DNA of 64,000 nucleotides, taken from Undaria pinnatifida. Taxonomy: Eukaryota; Sar; Phaeophyceae; Laminariales; Alariaceae. The notes below the pieces were generated by a model. The model was not told the origin of the DNA. It made no database searches and saw nothing but the letters and a program-made list of their open reading frames with translations. Made by a program: the position numbers and the translations under genes. Location of the stretch: NCBI GenBank assembly GCA_012845835.1, contig JABAKD010000016.1, positions 21,410,696-21,474,695 on the forward strand. Direction: 5' to 3'. Below are positions 20,897-32,938 of the stretch, in pieces (position 1 is the first letter of the stretch; each line of letters starts with the position of its first letter).

Positions 20897-21363
20897 ATGG
20901 TATGATCCTGGCTTAGGCTACGCGCCCTGTGCTGATTGGCTTAGAATAGGTAGCTGCATGTTCGCAGAAAGAGTAGGATGGTTCTTAGGAGAACACTAAG
21001 ACTCGATGTGATTGGCTGTGTTGTGAGCTGGTCCTTACTCCCACTTCAAGTACGCAATGAGTCACACACGTGGCCTTGTAGAAGTGGCCGACGTAGGCGA
21101 TTAGCAGCTTGCACTCAGGAGTGACGTTTGGCATGACGCTTTCGACCCCTTGCCAGTACGAGGTCCGGTATCTGGAGCTTGGCCAGAGCCAAGCTTATTC
21201 CACCCCCCCCATCCCCCCCCCCCCCCCCTCTCGATCACTCTTGTATCCTGACCTAAATCAGCAATCCTTGCTCGGTAACAATAAGAGAATCTACTACCTA
21301 CCTGGGTTTTATACTGCCGTCATCTGCGGTCTTGCGATAGACACACCTGTCCCTTCTGAGGTT
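20897..21363 (+). repeat. Segmental duplication unit 1, right part
   Basis: It matches 22275-22741 (aataggtagctgca, cgatgtgattggctgtgttg, gaagtggccgacgtaggc, gagcttggccagagccaagc, cacctgtcccttctgaggt). It has no coding features. Confidence 0.85.
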
Positions 21364-21726
21364 TACACCTTCATATTTGACGTCGGCGGCAGTTCTTCTC
21401 TTCTTCGCGAGGTGACCACCAGCCAGCTACTAGTTCAGCCCAGCTTGGGTGCTACCTTTTCTGGAGCCCGTTCCTTTGTTCTCTGCATTCCCTTTCACCA
21501 GTAAATTCTTCTCAACGCTTTAGTGACAGTGGGCCCACGGATCAACTCCTACCAGAAGCATCTTAGCCTCAATCATCAACCATCAATCACGAGGTGTGGG
21601 TTGGTCTATAGCCTCATTTGCTGTCGTTGTTTTGAGTTCGATCCACTTCCCGATTTCTTGATGTCTTAGATAGCCATCGCCATATCGTCGTGTGATCTGT
21701 GTCTACGACTATTGAGGGTGGGCTAA

Positions 21727-22741
21727 TGTTATGGTGTGCTACTCTGTATGTGCCATTTGTATGAATGAGCAACAGATCAACCGTCTATCCCTGTTGATCA
21801 AGTATGGCCGGATTTCCGTTTTATCTCAACCGTGTCGTGTGATTTGGAATAGGGGTCGTGATATTTGGAATCAGTAGCAGCGTGTTTAGGAAGACTGTCG
21901 TGCGACCCAGGAATCGGCACGTACATATACCTACATATATATATATATCGCACAATAGGATTCACTTGATAAACTGATGCATTTCTTTCCACAGCTGTCA
22001 GATTTTGTCCCCCTCAGAAACGGGTTTTATAGTTTCCGCGCACAGACTGCCTAACATCACCCTGTTGACCCTGATAGCTACACTGTAGTTGCAAGGGGAG
22101 TCTCCGACTTATATCCTTAATGAGGACACACAACCCGTAATACGCGCGATCGGAGTATCACACACAGCTTGCAAAGATGAGTTTCGACAAAATATTCGAC
22201 CTCACAGCTGGAGTGTATTGTAAATTTTATAATAGCATAATGAACCACGGGACCGGCGGAGCATGTAGGAAACATAGCAATGGCAGCATCCTAGACGCGC
22301 CCTGCGCTAGTTGGCTTAAAATAGGTAGCTGCACGTTCGCACAAAGAGTAGAGGATGGTTCTTAGGAGATGACTAGGACTCGATGTGATTGGCTGTGTTG
22401 TGAGCTGGTCCTTACTCCTACTTCAAGTATGCAATTTGAGTCATTAAGGTGGCCTTGTAGAAGTGGCCGACGTAGGCAGTTAGCAGCTTGCACGCAGGAG
22501 TGACATTTGGCATGACGCTTTGGAACCCTTGCCAGCACGAGAGCCGGCATTTGGAGCTTGGCCAGAGCCAAGCTTCCACCCCCCCCATCTTCTCCCCCCC
22601 CCTCTCGATCACTCTTGGATCCTGACCTAAATTAGCAATCCTTGCTCGATAACAAAACGAAAACCTACTACCCACCTGGGTTTTATACCGCTGGATCATC
22701 TGTGGTCTCGTGATAGATACACCTGTCCCTTCTGAGGCTCA
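21727..22741 (+). repeat. Segmental duplication unit 2 with TIR-module insertion
   Basis: This is the second copy of the unit that starts at 16968. The homology breaks at cgcacaata (21957) and resumes at ataatagca about 22225. The intervening ~265 bp is TIR module copy C, absent from unit 1. The gypsy element of unit 1 is absent here. Confidence 0.8.
21958..22215 (+). repeat. TIR module, copy C
   Basis: Nearly the same as copy A at 15171-15432, from ggattcacttgataaactg to cacagctggagtgtatt. It was inserted into duplication unit 2. Confidence 0.8.
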
Positions 22742-22765
22742 CACTTCCATAGCGTTGAGGCGATA

Positions 22766-23251
22766 GTGCGCAAACGGAGGATTTTGTTTGCGGGATTCGT
22801 GGCACGTATGGGGGAGGAGCGTCTGCCACAGAGGGTGATGTTTGGGGAGTTTGTTGGGGGTAAGGGCTACTCAGGGGGGCAAGACAAAGACTGGATGGAT
22901 CATCTGAAGGAGGATATGTCGGTCTTTGGAATGGAATTCGAAGGATGGCGAAAGGCTGCTCAGAAGGCTGGCAGATGGTTTCGAAGAGTAGAGGAGGGAG
23001 CCGAGTTGTTCATGCGAAATTGGCATGAAACGGAGAGACGCAAATCTGCAGAGCGACGCGCAAAGGCTGCGGCAGCGCCATCCACCGTTGGCATCTCTAA
23101 GCGGCCGGGGGGAGGGGAAAGGGGGGGGGGCGGGGAGGGGACTGGGAGAGGGGGGGAGGGGGGAGGGGGAAAGGGAAGAAGGGGGGAGGGGGGGAAGGGG
23201 GAGCGTCATGCCCAAGAGACTGAAGTCTGGGTTTGGTCATCATCGTATTGA
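22766..23251 (+). pseudogene. Non-LTR retrotransposon (LINE) ORF2 C-terminal fragment
   Basis: The 161-codon frame begins without an ATG and reads FAGFVARMGEERLPQRVMFG, then GYSGGQDKDWMDHLKEDM, then AGRWFRRVEEGAELFM. The pattern 'G-x-V-x-RM-x-x-x-RLP', then 'GG-x-x-DW-x-D-x-L-x-x-D-x', is typical of the region after the reverse transcriptase in LINE-type ORF2 proteins. RT and endonuclease are absent, so it is a 5'-truncated fragment. It ends in a G-rich run (from 23104) in which the frame turns to Gly/Glu/Arg filler. Confidence 0.6.
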
Positions 23252-23356
23252 AAGTTGTAGGCCTTCTAATGGCCGTCACAAGATAGCATAAGACCGCCCT
23301 GACTTCTTCGCCATGTTGCGTTCTCTCCAAGGTGCCATTTATGATAGACGTGATAC

Positions 23357-23465
23357 TGTAATAGAGTGTTGGTATAGCGGGCAATAGATTCGGTAAGATA
23401 GTCCGCAGAGTTACGGTCTATTGGCCACAAGAAAATTCTCTCTAAACGGAATATTTTTAGTCCCA
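23357..23465 (+). repeat. ~500-bp dispersed repeat, truncated copy
   Basis: The first ~110 bp of the family at 14036-14530 and 23730-24225, ending at atatttttagt. Confidence 0.75.
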
Positions 23466-23729
23466 TACTCTACATAGGTTGCTCCAATCTGGGTTTTCTG
23501 TTTTCCTCTATCTTCCTATGGCCTTTCTTTTAGCGATGTGCTTTATTAGTGAATAGCCCTATCCTTGGAGTTTAGGCCTCATTACGAGGTGTGGGGGAAT
23601 CTATAGCCTCATGTGTTTGTTTCGAATAGCCGCATCTTCGACCTCCTTTCCCGGTCTTTTAGGATGAACTTTGTCGTCATCTTTCGACCGTCTTGAGGTC
23701 TGCATATACGACTATTCAGGGTGGGCTAA

Positions 23730-24225
23730 TGTAATAGAGTGTTGGTATAGCGGGCAATAGATTCGGTAAGATAGTCCGCAGAATTACGGTCTATTGGCCA
23801 CAAGAAGATTCTCTTAAAACGGAATATTTTTAGTGAAGCGGATAACCCGTAGAGAATAGCTAGCTTATACCACAAGAACGTTCTCGGTAATGGAACGTCC
23901 TCCTCTGGACAAGATAGGTAGGAGTAAGCGCGTTAAGCGCTCATGGGAATATAGAACACCTAGGAGAACGTTCCTTGTACGTTCCATAGGTAAAGGTCCA
24001 GAAGAGAGCACAGCAGCAATGCTGGAGGGTGAAGCGAACTCTGTGAGCCTCACCCCACCCTCATGCTCTCACTCCTTCCCCTTTCCTGTCTCCTCGAGCT
24101 TCTCATAGCTCAACGCCAGTAATAAGAAATCATCAAAGAAGAACCGGTGCTGTCTCCAAGCGAAGCTGATACCCCTGCGTCCCTTTCCCTCCCAACATCT
24201 GGCACCACGACTCCTTTACAATACC
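23730..24225 (+). repeat. ~500-bp dispersed repeat, copy 2
   Basis: Colinear with 14036-14530, with small indels in the pyrimidine-rich part near 24050. Confidence 0.8.
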
Positions 24226-24264
24226 CTCTGTTAGCCCAATGCCATCCTTAGCCAGTTCCTAGGG

Positions 24265-24480
24265 CCTGCTAGTATGACATTTTTCCTTCTTTTCTTTTTA
24301 TTTTTTATTTTCTTTTTTTCTCTTCTTCTTTTTCCTTGCTTTCTTGTCTTGTCTTTTCGTGCTTTTCTTGTATTTTTCTTCTTTGCTTGCCTTTTTTTTT
24401 TTTCGTTTCGTTTCGTTTTTCTTCTCTTTTCTTTCCTTTCCTTTATCTTCTTTTCTCTTCTTTGTTTCTTTTTCTCCAAT
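24265..24480 (+). repeat. T/C-rich low-complexity tract
   Basis: Irregular ctttt/cttttt runs. Lys/Arg or Phe/Leu-rich open frames over it are composition artefacts. Confidence 0.8.
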
Positions 24481-25685
24481 TGACTTACGCCTGCCGTGCG
24501 TATGCGTAGTGATAGATACTACGTGTAATATATACGTGGTAGTCTTCCTTGGGTGGCAATCGGAATATTTGGTTTCTCCAGGCGTGAGTAGTGAGACGTA
24601 TGCACCGGCCTGGACCTGGCACATCGTAGAATGACTCCCGATTTCACTTTTATATGTTTCTGGTGGAGGCATGAATTGCGTCAGCTGTTATATATGCGTG
24701 TACCACATTGGGTTGTGTGTGTTTTTCCCCTAGGGTATTCCTCAGCTCCAGAGTGACTGGAGCCTGTCCTGTGACCACGGACTTGATTATGCGAGTTAAC
24801 GTGAGAACAACAACAACAACAACAACAAATTATAATAGGGGGGGCGCGAAAGCGACAACGTAGTAGAATATTGTAATGACTTGCTGTGTGTCGTTCTGTC
24901 ATGTTTTTCTTCTCTTTTTTTGCTTTTTGTCTGATTCCCTTATCTCCCTCCCCGCCGGCCGCATGCCGGTATCTTATTCCTATTCGTCGTGTTGCCTTCG
25001 TCCGTGAAACAGCACAGTTTAACTGTTGTTGTTGTTGTTGTTGTTATATTTTTCGTGTGTTGTTTTGTGCGTGCACAGCAGCACTTAGTTATCTTCTAAA
25101 AGTGTTGTTTACGTCCGTACAACCGGTATCATCAGATTCTGTTGTTGTTGTGGTTCCTCTTCTCAGCACGTATGTATGCAGTGTTGTTCTTTTAGCCTTT
25201 CCTTTCCGATCTTCTTGCATCACAATCTTCAGAGAACACCCTAAAACTACTCGTACCTGTCGTTTGTTTTGCTTTCTATATTTATTTATTTTTCTCTCTT
25301 TTTGAAAGTCTGGCTTGTTGTACTATCATCGTACCCGGTCCTTATTAATAATACCAGGTAACATTTATTTCATACGTCGTACGTAAGTTTATTTTATCCT
25401 GATGACTCGCGACTGCCTGTTTGGTTTATTACTCTGTTTCACAGCAGCAAGCAGCAGCAGCAGCCTGTAACCACAGAATTTGTAATTTCTCTATTAATAG
25501 GGTGAAAAGAATCAGCACGGACTCTCGACTCTGGGGGTACTGATTGACTGATTGATTACGTCGTCGTGGTGTAGAAAGAACGGTTTTTTTATGTGAAGAC
25601 AACACACACGTTTATCAATCATCAATAACTAGTCTATGCATGTATGATGCAACGACGCGCAAGGACGCGGCCTCTCCTCCTCTTC
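24481..25685. other. Intergenic with short microsatellites
   Basis: (AAC)7 near 24808 and (GTT)7-8 near 25024. No gene or shared repeat recognised. Confidence 0.35.
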
Positions 25686-25697
25686 CTGCCAGTGCCT

Positions 25698-25705
25698 GCT
25701 GCTGC

Positions 25706-25736
<31 letters not shown>

Positions 25737-25737
25737 A
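25698..25737 (+). repeat. (CTG)n tract
   Basis: About 10 CTG units, interrupted at the start. No surrounding coding structure is recognised. Confidence 0.8.
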
Positions 25738-26174
25738 GTTTGCTTTGAAAATTAATAAAACGAAGAGTCAACCATTTTTTTTTCGGCTCCAACCATACAT
25801 CGAACAATTTTTGAACCAATCTCTGATACATTCATACCATTTTTTTTATCAATTTTTGATTTTTTGTCTTTTTGTTTGTGCCCGTCCCTTCCATCCACCC
25901 CACACACACATTCTTCACCATGCATTTTCCGTTCTCCTTCTCCCTCCCCTCCTAAACGTAGCGCAGATAGACTCGGGGTCACTAATATTAAGCAGGCCAC
26001 CTTCTCGGGACCCCCACTATATACTACATACCCTCTGGTCACTACGTAATAAAGTACGCGCCTTCATCTTATCGCGAGAAGTCCCAGCAATTGAGTTGAA
26101 ACTGGCACACGCCATGTGTGTATGAATTTGCTGTATGAATTTGCTGTATGTATGTAGTATGCAGATATGTGTGA

Positions 26175-26222
26175 AAGTAAAAAAGCGTGTGGTTCGAGCT
26201 TTATGTTTCCCCATCTATCTGC
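26175..26222 (+). repeat. Fragment of the retroposon seen at 53136-53323
   Basis: It resembles gtgtggtgagc...ctttatttttccccatc...ccgg of the retroposon family, with several substitutions. It is only ~45 bp. Confidence 0.4.
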
Positions 26223-26286
26223 CGGTTTAAGTATTATTCTTTTTTACATTACGTCGGAACGGCATCTAGTATTTACCCCCTACGAG

Positions 26287-26603
26287 TTTTTTTTCTTTTT
26301 TTTTTTTTTTTTTTGCACACTTTCACTTTCCAGCTTCTGGACAAGCCGTGGTCACAGGTGTCATCCCTTCTCCTCCCCGGTTCTTGCCTTCAATTTTTAT
26401 CGCGCATAGGGTTCAGCAATCCCACTGCTCGTCGATTGTTCATCGAGTGTTGCTAACTCACGCTCTCGCGCTTTCCGCAAGTCAATTTGTCCACAAGAAA
26501 AAGTCCCAACGAATTTATACGAGTATGCACTCGGCGGGGCTCGAACTCACGAAACTGACCTATACCAGGCTCGAGGATAACCTGATACGCCACCGGGGCG
26601 ACC
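26287..26603 (-). mobile_element. tRNA-derived SINE, copy 1
   Basis: On the minus strand it begins GGTCGCCCCGG and has an A-box-like TGGCGTATCAGG and a B-box-like GAGTTCGAGCC. The spacing (starts 44 nt apart) equals that of a tRNA gene. A ~200-bp unique body follows, then a poly(A) tail of about 25 bp. It is non-coding; moved by LINE machinery in known systems. Nearly the same as 26616-26938 and similar to 45288-45597. Confidence 0.8.
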
Positions 26604-26610
26604 GGTATTA

Positions 26611-26615
<5 letters not shown>

Positions 26616-26651
<36 letters not shown>

Positions 26652-26938
26652 ACACTTTTACTTTCCAGCTTCTGGACAAGCCGTGGTCACAGGTGTCATC
26701 CCTTCTCCTCCCCGGTTCTTGCCTTCAATTTTTATCGCGCATAGGGTTCAGCAATCCCACTGCTCGTCGATGTTTCATCGAACGTTGCTAACTCACGCTC
26801 TCGCGCTTTCCGCAAGTCAATTTGTCCACAAGAAAAAGTCCCAACGAATTTATACGAGTATGCACTCGGCGGGGCTCGAACTCACGAAACTGACCTATAC
26901 CAGGCTCGAGGATAACCTGATACGCCACCGGGGCGACC
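26616..26938 (-). mobile_element. tRNA-derived SINE, copy 2 (tandem with copy 1)
   Basis: This has the same head, body and ~32-bp poly(A) as copy 1. It differs at a few positions (cgttgctaac for tgttgctaac). The two lie head-to-tail with about 12 bp between, suggesting one inserted at the edge of the other or a local duplication. Confidence 0.8.
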
Positions 26939-27400
26939 GTACAAGTACTAAATACTCGGAGTAAATATTATCGGAGGGCAAAAATAATAATGAAATAATA
27001 ATATAATATAAATTAAGATAAAACTAAAAAAAACTCATATATGCCGTCAACGCACATCTCCGTGAGTCGACACGCCATTTCAACTGCAAGTAGTGGAGGA
27101 ACAAAAATCAACCTTTCCACTTTAGTTAGTCCCCACCAGGTATTATTAATCCTATATAATAGCAGCGGAAGAGTTATTTTAGTACAGCACCGACACATAT
27201 CGTCAACCATTTCTTCTTATTTTATATTATATTGTTTTATAGTTGATTATTTTCGATTTTTTCCCCAACTATTATATCCAATACAATATCATAAAGACCG
27301 ATTGTCCACTCAACCATTCTTCATTTTTCGTTTGCCTGGACGCAAAACCCAGAAAAACCGAAACCATTTCTTTTTGACAGTCTCGTCCTTCCATCGGCCT
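26939..27400. other. AT-rich intergenic, nothing recognised
   Basis: A 197-codon plus-strand frame begins at 27041 but has no recognisable domain; AT-rich first, GC-rich later. Confidence 0.3.
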
Positions 27401-27415
27401 TCTTCCATCGCATCG

Positions 27416-27857
27416 TCACGTGCCGTCCCCCCCGACGAACGATCGCCTCTTTTGTTGGACGACGCAGCAGCAAGCAGCAGAGAAAAAAAAGTGTCTCACA
27501 TCATCATCACCACGGCCACCTCCGCGACCGAAGGTTTGATCCCTCGGCAAGCGAAGAACACGGTGAGCCCCGGAGAGCTCACTGCCGATTGCGTGTCTTC
27601 CATCATACATATCGCGCCAGGATACTTGGCCTAGCGGCCACCCAGCCGGCGCCTCTGCAAGTCGACGAGCTTGCCAATTGGGCTGGAGAGCAAGAAATCG
27701 AAGAAGCATCATCGATATTGCAAAGCGGGGCGACTCTTCTTCTTCTCCTCCTGCTGGCTGCCGCAGCCGGCGAGCTGCGGCTGCTGCGGCTGCTGCCGCT
27801 GCTGCTGTGGCTGCGGCTGCTGCTAGCGCTAGCGCTGCGGCGGCTGCTTCTGCTAGC

Positions 27858-27901
<44 letters not shown>

Positions 27902-27907
27902 AATCAA
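27416..27907. repeat. CTG/CGG-rich trinucleotide region, coding status unclear
   Basis: From about 27737 the plus strand is imperfect CTG/CTT/CGG triplets, ending in a pure (CTG)13-14 at 27860-27900. Poly-Ala, poly-Leu and poly-Ser frames are open on both strands. The GC-rich 27410-27730 could be an exon, since poly-Ala tracts are common in coding DNA of such genomes (the kinase here has one). No domain or clear splice sites decide the strand. Confidence 0.4.
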
Positions 27908-30600
27908 ACAATCGCTGCCCTCATCATAGCCGAGCTGTGGTCTTTGGTGTGCGATTATGATGGCCGAAGCTGCTTGCCCGAGGCGACAGGTAAGAAGAGC
28001 GCAATAATCCTTTTATCTATACTGTATCCTATATGTGTATTTTGGCAGGCTTTGAACGAGGCGAGGCAACTCCGGAATCATAAAACGACAGCTCGACCAA
28101 CGACTACCTGGTATGAACAGCCAGATCATCTCGAAAGAAATGTGTGTTAGATTGTCGCTGTGCCCGTCGCATAGCCGGAAAGCTTTCACAGCAAGGATAG
28201 CTATAACCTTGTGCGAGAGACAGGCCACAGCAGCAGCTGCAGCAGCTGCATTGAACTTCTTGGCACCGAGCACTGCCATACTCCTCCTGCTGTGTAGCCC
28301 AGCCCATACGATTGCCGGTACATGATGACAGAAAATAGAAAATACACCACGGGTAGCAATTTGGGTGGCAGATACCAAGTACCTTGCAAGTACCACTATT
28401 AATATTAAAATAGACTCACATCATGAATGTCATCCTAATCCTTAACTCTGAAAGCAGTATAATAATTCGAGGGCCGAGCTGGGATACGATTGATTGTTGT
28501 GTGTTCGTCCGGCTCTTTCGCTTCTTCTGTACCGAACGTCGCCCGACGAGCTGTGCACGAGGCGTTGGCTACCTGGTAGTATGGTGTATGTAGCTATCAC
28601 CGATCGCCTATCATAACCACGCCCTATCGTGTGCTCTGCCGGTCAGACAGCAGCAGAGAAGACGGCGTTGAGATTGTTACACCAAGAGCTTGTTGCGCGC
28701 TCCAGAACTAACTGGAACAAAAATTCCACTTGAAATATTCTACTCAAAATTCCAGGTGGTTTAAATTCGGGTACTTGTATAGTCTACCGGTATGTTTTTT
28801 TAAGGTTCTTTTCCCCACTGCGACGATTTCCTTACACTAATTCCAAGTAGATTGGGCCCCAACACAACCCCCGAGAACTTGCACGCAGGGGGGGTACTAC
28901 AGGTCATATCAAGTTATATACGAGCTTTTTTCCCCGCTTGCGGCATTATTCCTGGTCTAGATCCAATTGCGTTTGGTTTCGTGTACCAATAACGATACCA
29001 AGAGACAGCAGCAGCGGTACGCGACTGATGCAGCAGTATTCACATACCTGGTGCGGAAGTGTACCCAGCATGCTGTACCTCTTACAGCATCATGTAGATT
29101 AGTGGAAAGATCAGCTTAATGGGAAGAACGCACGCACCCAGCCAAGTATGCGGTCGTCACGAACTCTGACTGAAAATAAAGGATAAAGAAAACATGGCGC
29201 AGGGGCGAAGCTCGTGCAGACTCATGTATCACTACCCGCGTGCTGGATACATACATATCATCCAACCGGTCGTCTAGTGGCTAACGTCGAACACAATATA
29301 TACTTCGAAGTATTAAATGGTTGGAGTCTCGGTATGGACTTTGTTGTTTTCTGGAGACACCAACTAACTGCCGAGAGAGCGCTTTATAGCTAGCGTGGGT
29401 AGGCACAATTCTCCTCGCGAGTTGACGAGGGAAGCAAACTCAAGTGCTGAGTTTTTCTCGCACTAAACACGCAGGCGTGTACCGTAGTTGGGAGGGCGGA
29501 GAAGAAAGAGCCTGCTTCGTAGTGACCCCAGATCTGAGTAACGTCTAGGGAGGGAGAAGGAGAAAGAAAAAATGCACATTTGATGGGATGATGAAAATAA
29601 ATATCTGGATATTTTCACATATTAGTTAGATTCGAAACATCACGTTGTTGTGCATCGGAAAAGTCGATTGACCTCTTCAGAAAGGGCGCCGTGTTTGGGG
29701 CCCTCTTCTCCGCCATCATCTCCCACTATAAATACAGCAGTTCAGGATACCATGGGGTACGAATAGCAAGACACAGGGGAAAAAGAAGGACAGGCTGCTT
29801 GGTATTTTACGAAAAAGTAATAAACTCCGGAGCCGTCACGCTGAAGTTGGACTATTTTATAAAAAATATTTCTAGGGCGTCAGCCGTGAGTTCGACGAAT
29901 TTCAGGTGAATACTCACCTTTGCAAGCTGCGTTGTTGGTACTTGTACTTCTACGGCAGAACGAACGCGCTCTTCCCCAAGTGAGAAATCCAGGCTGAAGA
30001 ATTCTCCCGTTTCCTTTTACCGGGTAGTGCTTCCGTTTTTAGCTTTTATGAGCCCAAGAAGCGAAACCGGCTTAAGGAAGGCGCTTCCTACCCCCCCCCC
30101 CCCCCGACGCGAGAACGCCCACCTGCTACTCGTACCCAGCAACAGCTGCTGTAGTGGATAGCATTTTGTTACTGCCTCTGGGGTATTTATTATAAGAAAG
30201 ATAAAAACATGCTACATCGAGGCTACATGGGTGTGAGAGATCGAAGATTATCTCATCATACGTCGCTCGCTCGCGTCCGCAGGCGTCCGCAGGAGTCGCA
30301 CAGCAATCACAGCGAACACTTCATGTGAGCCGCGTTTGTGTGTGTGTGTGTGTGCGCGCGCGCTCAGCGTTTCACTATATGAACGCACACTACTGCTCTT
30401 ACTGACTGCCATAACAGCTGTAGTAAGTACCGGTAGTCTGGCTTCAGAGAGAGGGAAAAGGTTACGATTGCGCGGCAGCATCGATAACACGAAGAAGCCC
30501 GATTTCGCTGGGATCGGGAATGAATGTGTCTGAAAGGCAATGTACCTGGGTGAAGTGTGTGTGGCTCGCTTGGATCATAGCATAGCGAAATTCACGCTTT
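27908..30600. other. Intergenic, nothing recognised; one TIR-like scrap
   Basis: At 29878-29945 the phrase cgtcagccgtgagttcgacg...ctttgcaagctgcgttgttgg matches 52355-52430 and distantly the inner part of the TIR module. No gene is seen. A C run lies at 30090-30105. Confidence 0.35.
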
Positions 30601-30659
30601 CGCATGATATTTTTACATGCGCGTTAAGCTCGATGTTGTCGCCTGTCATATATATGTCG

Positions 30660-31640
30660 CTGTACACGTGTTCTTTGCGTTACTACACTGATTTTTCCTC
30701 ACATCGACATCAAAGACAAGCAGTGTCCGTGCCGATGCCTCCTGCCTCTCTCTCGAGAGAAAGACGAGCTCTGTGGTCGCAAAACTACGAGACAGAGACG
30801 CATAGAACAAACAGTAAGGCGGCTTGTCCATGCAACGTCAGCCGCATTGGACACGTGGGCGAAAAACATGCAAGGCGGCACGCACTACCAGGCTATTTTG
30901 TCGGTATATGCATGTTAAATAGTAGTAGCACTAGACAAGCTCGCACTAGACTAAGTTATTAGCAGTTCCACACAACCAATCCTGCATTATCTCGCTGTTA
31001 ATATGTCCACCAGGTTAAAGTCGCAGTGCTCGAGTAGTTCACTAAGTGAATTTCGCACTGCGAGTGGCGTCATTTTTTTTTTTTCATACAGATTTCTCCT
31101 CTTACCTTTGTGTGTAATAAAAAAAAATGCCATGTTGGTCGTACGGCGTACGTAGCCGCACGCGCGCCAAGCGTAGGTTGGATTGGATCGGAATCATTGA
31201 CGCCCTCGGCGGAGTATCATATACACCATTGAAAATGCTCTAGACTGGAACGCGACTACAGCAGTATGGTAGTAGCCAAGGTAGTATGAGCAGTATATCA
31301 GCCCTCTCGCGAGAAACCTGAAATCCGGCGCTAGGCTCCTACATATCATAGCATTTTTGTTCTGGGCGAGCGAGTACAGGGTGGAGTAGATTTCTTACTA
31401 ATTTTCTTTTAAGAAGGGCAAGCGCTTTCTCTGTCTTGCAGTTTGCGCCCACGGGGCAGAGAGAGCTCGTCTCTCCGTGCATAGAATGTGTGTGTGTGTG
31501 TTCTTCACATTAAACCGTTCTTCTACTCGTCGACATCCAGCACACCCAGTGTCCGTACTGATTCTTCACCCTAGAAAGATCAGCTCTGTGGTCACAAGCC
31601 ACGACACAGAGATAATGCATCGTAATGCATTCGACAACGC
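30660..31640 (+). repeat. Diverged direct repeat pair
   Basis: 30700-30800 and 31530-31615 share cgacatc, cagtgtccgt, agctctgtggtc and gacacagaga in order. The copies are old and ~830 bp apart. Function is unknown. Confidence 0.4.
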
Positions 31641-31715
31641 AATGTCATGCCCTAGTACTGGGTACGACAGGCACAACATACATACGTCAGCAACAGAAAT
31701 ACATTGGAAGAGAGA

Positions 31716-31930
31716 AATACGAAATAAACAAAAACAAAAACAAAAACAAAAAACAAAAACAAAATAAGAAAACAACTAAAAACAAAGATAAAAATAAAAA
31801 CAAAAAATGAAACAAACAAAATGAAGGGGAAATCGAAGAAACAACCCAACCGCAAAGGAGAGCCAAAGCTCGGAAAAGAAACATAATAAAATGAAATAAA
31901 ATAAAGTAAAGTAAAACCAAAATAAGATAA
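31716..31930 (+). repeat. A-rich low complexity (AAAAAC/AATAA)
   Basis: Runs of caaaaa and aaataaa. Phe-rich minus-strand frames here are artefacts. Confidence 0.75.
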
Positions 31931-32017
31931 TCCGAACACGAGCCAAAAACCTGGACACGCAAGGAGGGAACAAAGGGGAAAAAAATACCCCAGAGAAAGA
32001 CGAAAAGTGCTATGTAC

Positions 32018-32165
32018 CTACTAGTCGGCCTGGTACCTTGCTACCCTGTCTGCCATCTCCTTCCTGCCTTCGTCCACCGCGGTCTCCCTTCTATTCCTCC
32101 TGTTGCCCCCCCTGCCCCCATTCCATTGGACGGCTTTCCTTCTACTCCTCCTGTTTCCCCCCCAC
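32018..32165 (-). pseudogene. LINE 3' tail fragment, copy
   Basis: tactagtcggcctggtacctt and ctaccctgtctgcc match 32578-32720, which encodes the LINE tail VARYQAD on the minus strand. This copy keeps only the last ~150 bp. Confidence 0.5.
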
Positions 32166-32578
32166 CCCCCTTTTTGTTATTCTCATTAAACCAAAATACC
32201 TTGTAAAAGAGAGAAACAACGAAAGAAACCAAGACAAAATAAATAAATAAATAAATAAAAAGGGGAGCCAAAGCACGGGAGATAGAAACATACCCCGAGC
32301 ATGAGCCAAAATGGACATGCAAGGGGGAAAGAAAGGGAAAAAATACCCCGGAAAAAAGAAACAAGTAGAAGAAGGAAGACTGGGAGGGCCAAATGAAACA
32401 GGCTCGTCACCTACCCACCATGCAAGACTCCCTTCATAAGGATAAGAAGGGGAAAGAAAAAAAATAAAATAAAATAAAATAAATAAATTCACGGAAAAAT
32501 CAAAGTACCAAGACATCACATTCCGAGCAGCCGCAGCAGTTGGCGGTACGAGTGGCATAGCTAGAAAGGTTCCACCTA

Positions 32579-32938
32579 CTAGTCGGCCTGGTACCTTGCT
32601 ACCCTGTCTGCGGTCTCCTTCCTACTTTCATCTACCGCGGTTTCCCTTCTACTCCTCCTGTCCCCCCCCCTGCCCCCATACCCTTGAGCGGTGTTCCTTC
32701 TACCCCTCCTGCTGCCCCCCCTCCCCCCGTTCCCTTCGACACCACCCACGGCGGATGCGCGGCGCTGTCTACTCAGCTTTGCCTCATCCTCGTGCCACCT
32801 GTCCATGAACCGTTCAGCTGCTTCGAGGACCCCCCGGTACCACTTGCCCACCTTTTTTGCTGCAGTGGGCCACAGCGCGGTCCCAACTCCAAAAACTAAG
32901 GGGGAGTGTTCCGTTGATCCCTCGTTGGCTTTGAACAC
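32579..32938 (-). pseudogene. LINE-like ORF2 C-terminal tail
   Basis: The 119-codon frame reads LWPTAAKKVGKWYRGVLEAA, then RFMDRWHEDEAK, then an Arg/Gly-rich stretch, and ends ADRVARYQAD. It pairs with 16195-16471. There is no RT. It is part of a 5'-truncated element; the 3' end is repeated at 32018. Confidence 0.55.

Noticed and set aside
26520-26603. Functional tRNA gene at the SINE head
   Set aside because: Box spacing fits, but stems are degenerate and a 200-bp body plus poly(A) follows in three copies.
27041-27634. 197-codon frame before the CTG tract
   Set aside because: No domain, AT-rich start, no splice logic; kept only as an uncertain region.
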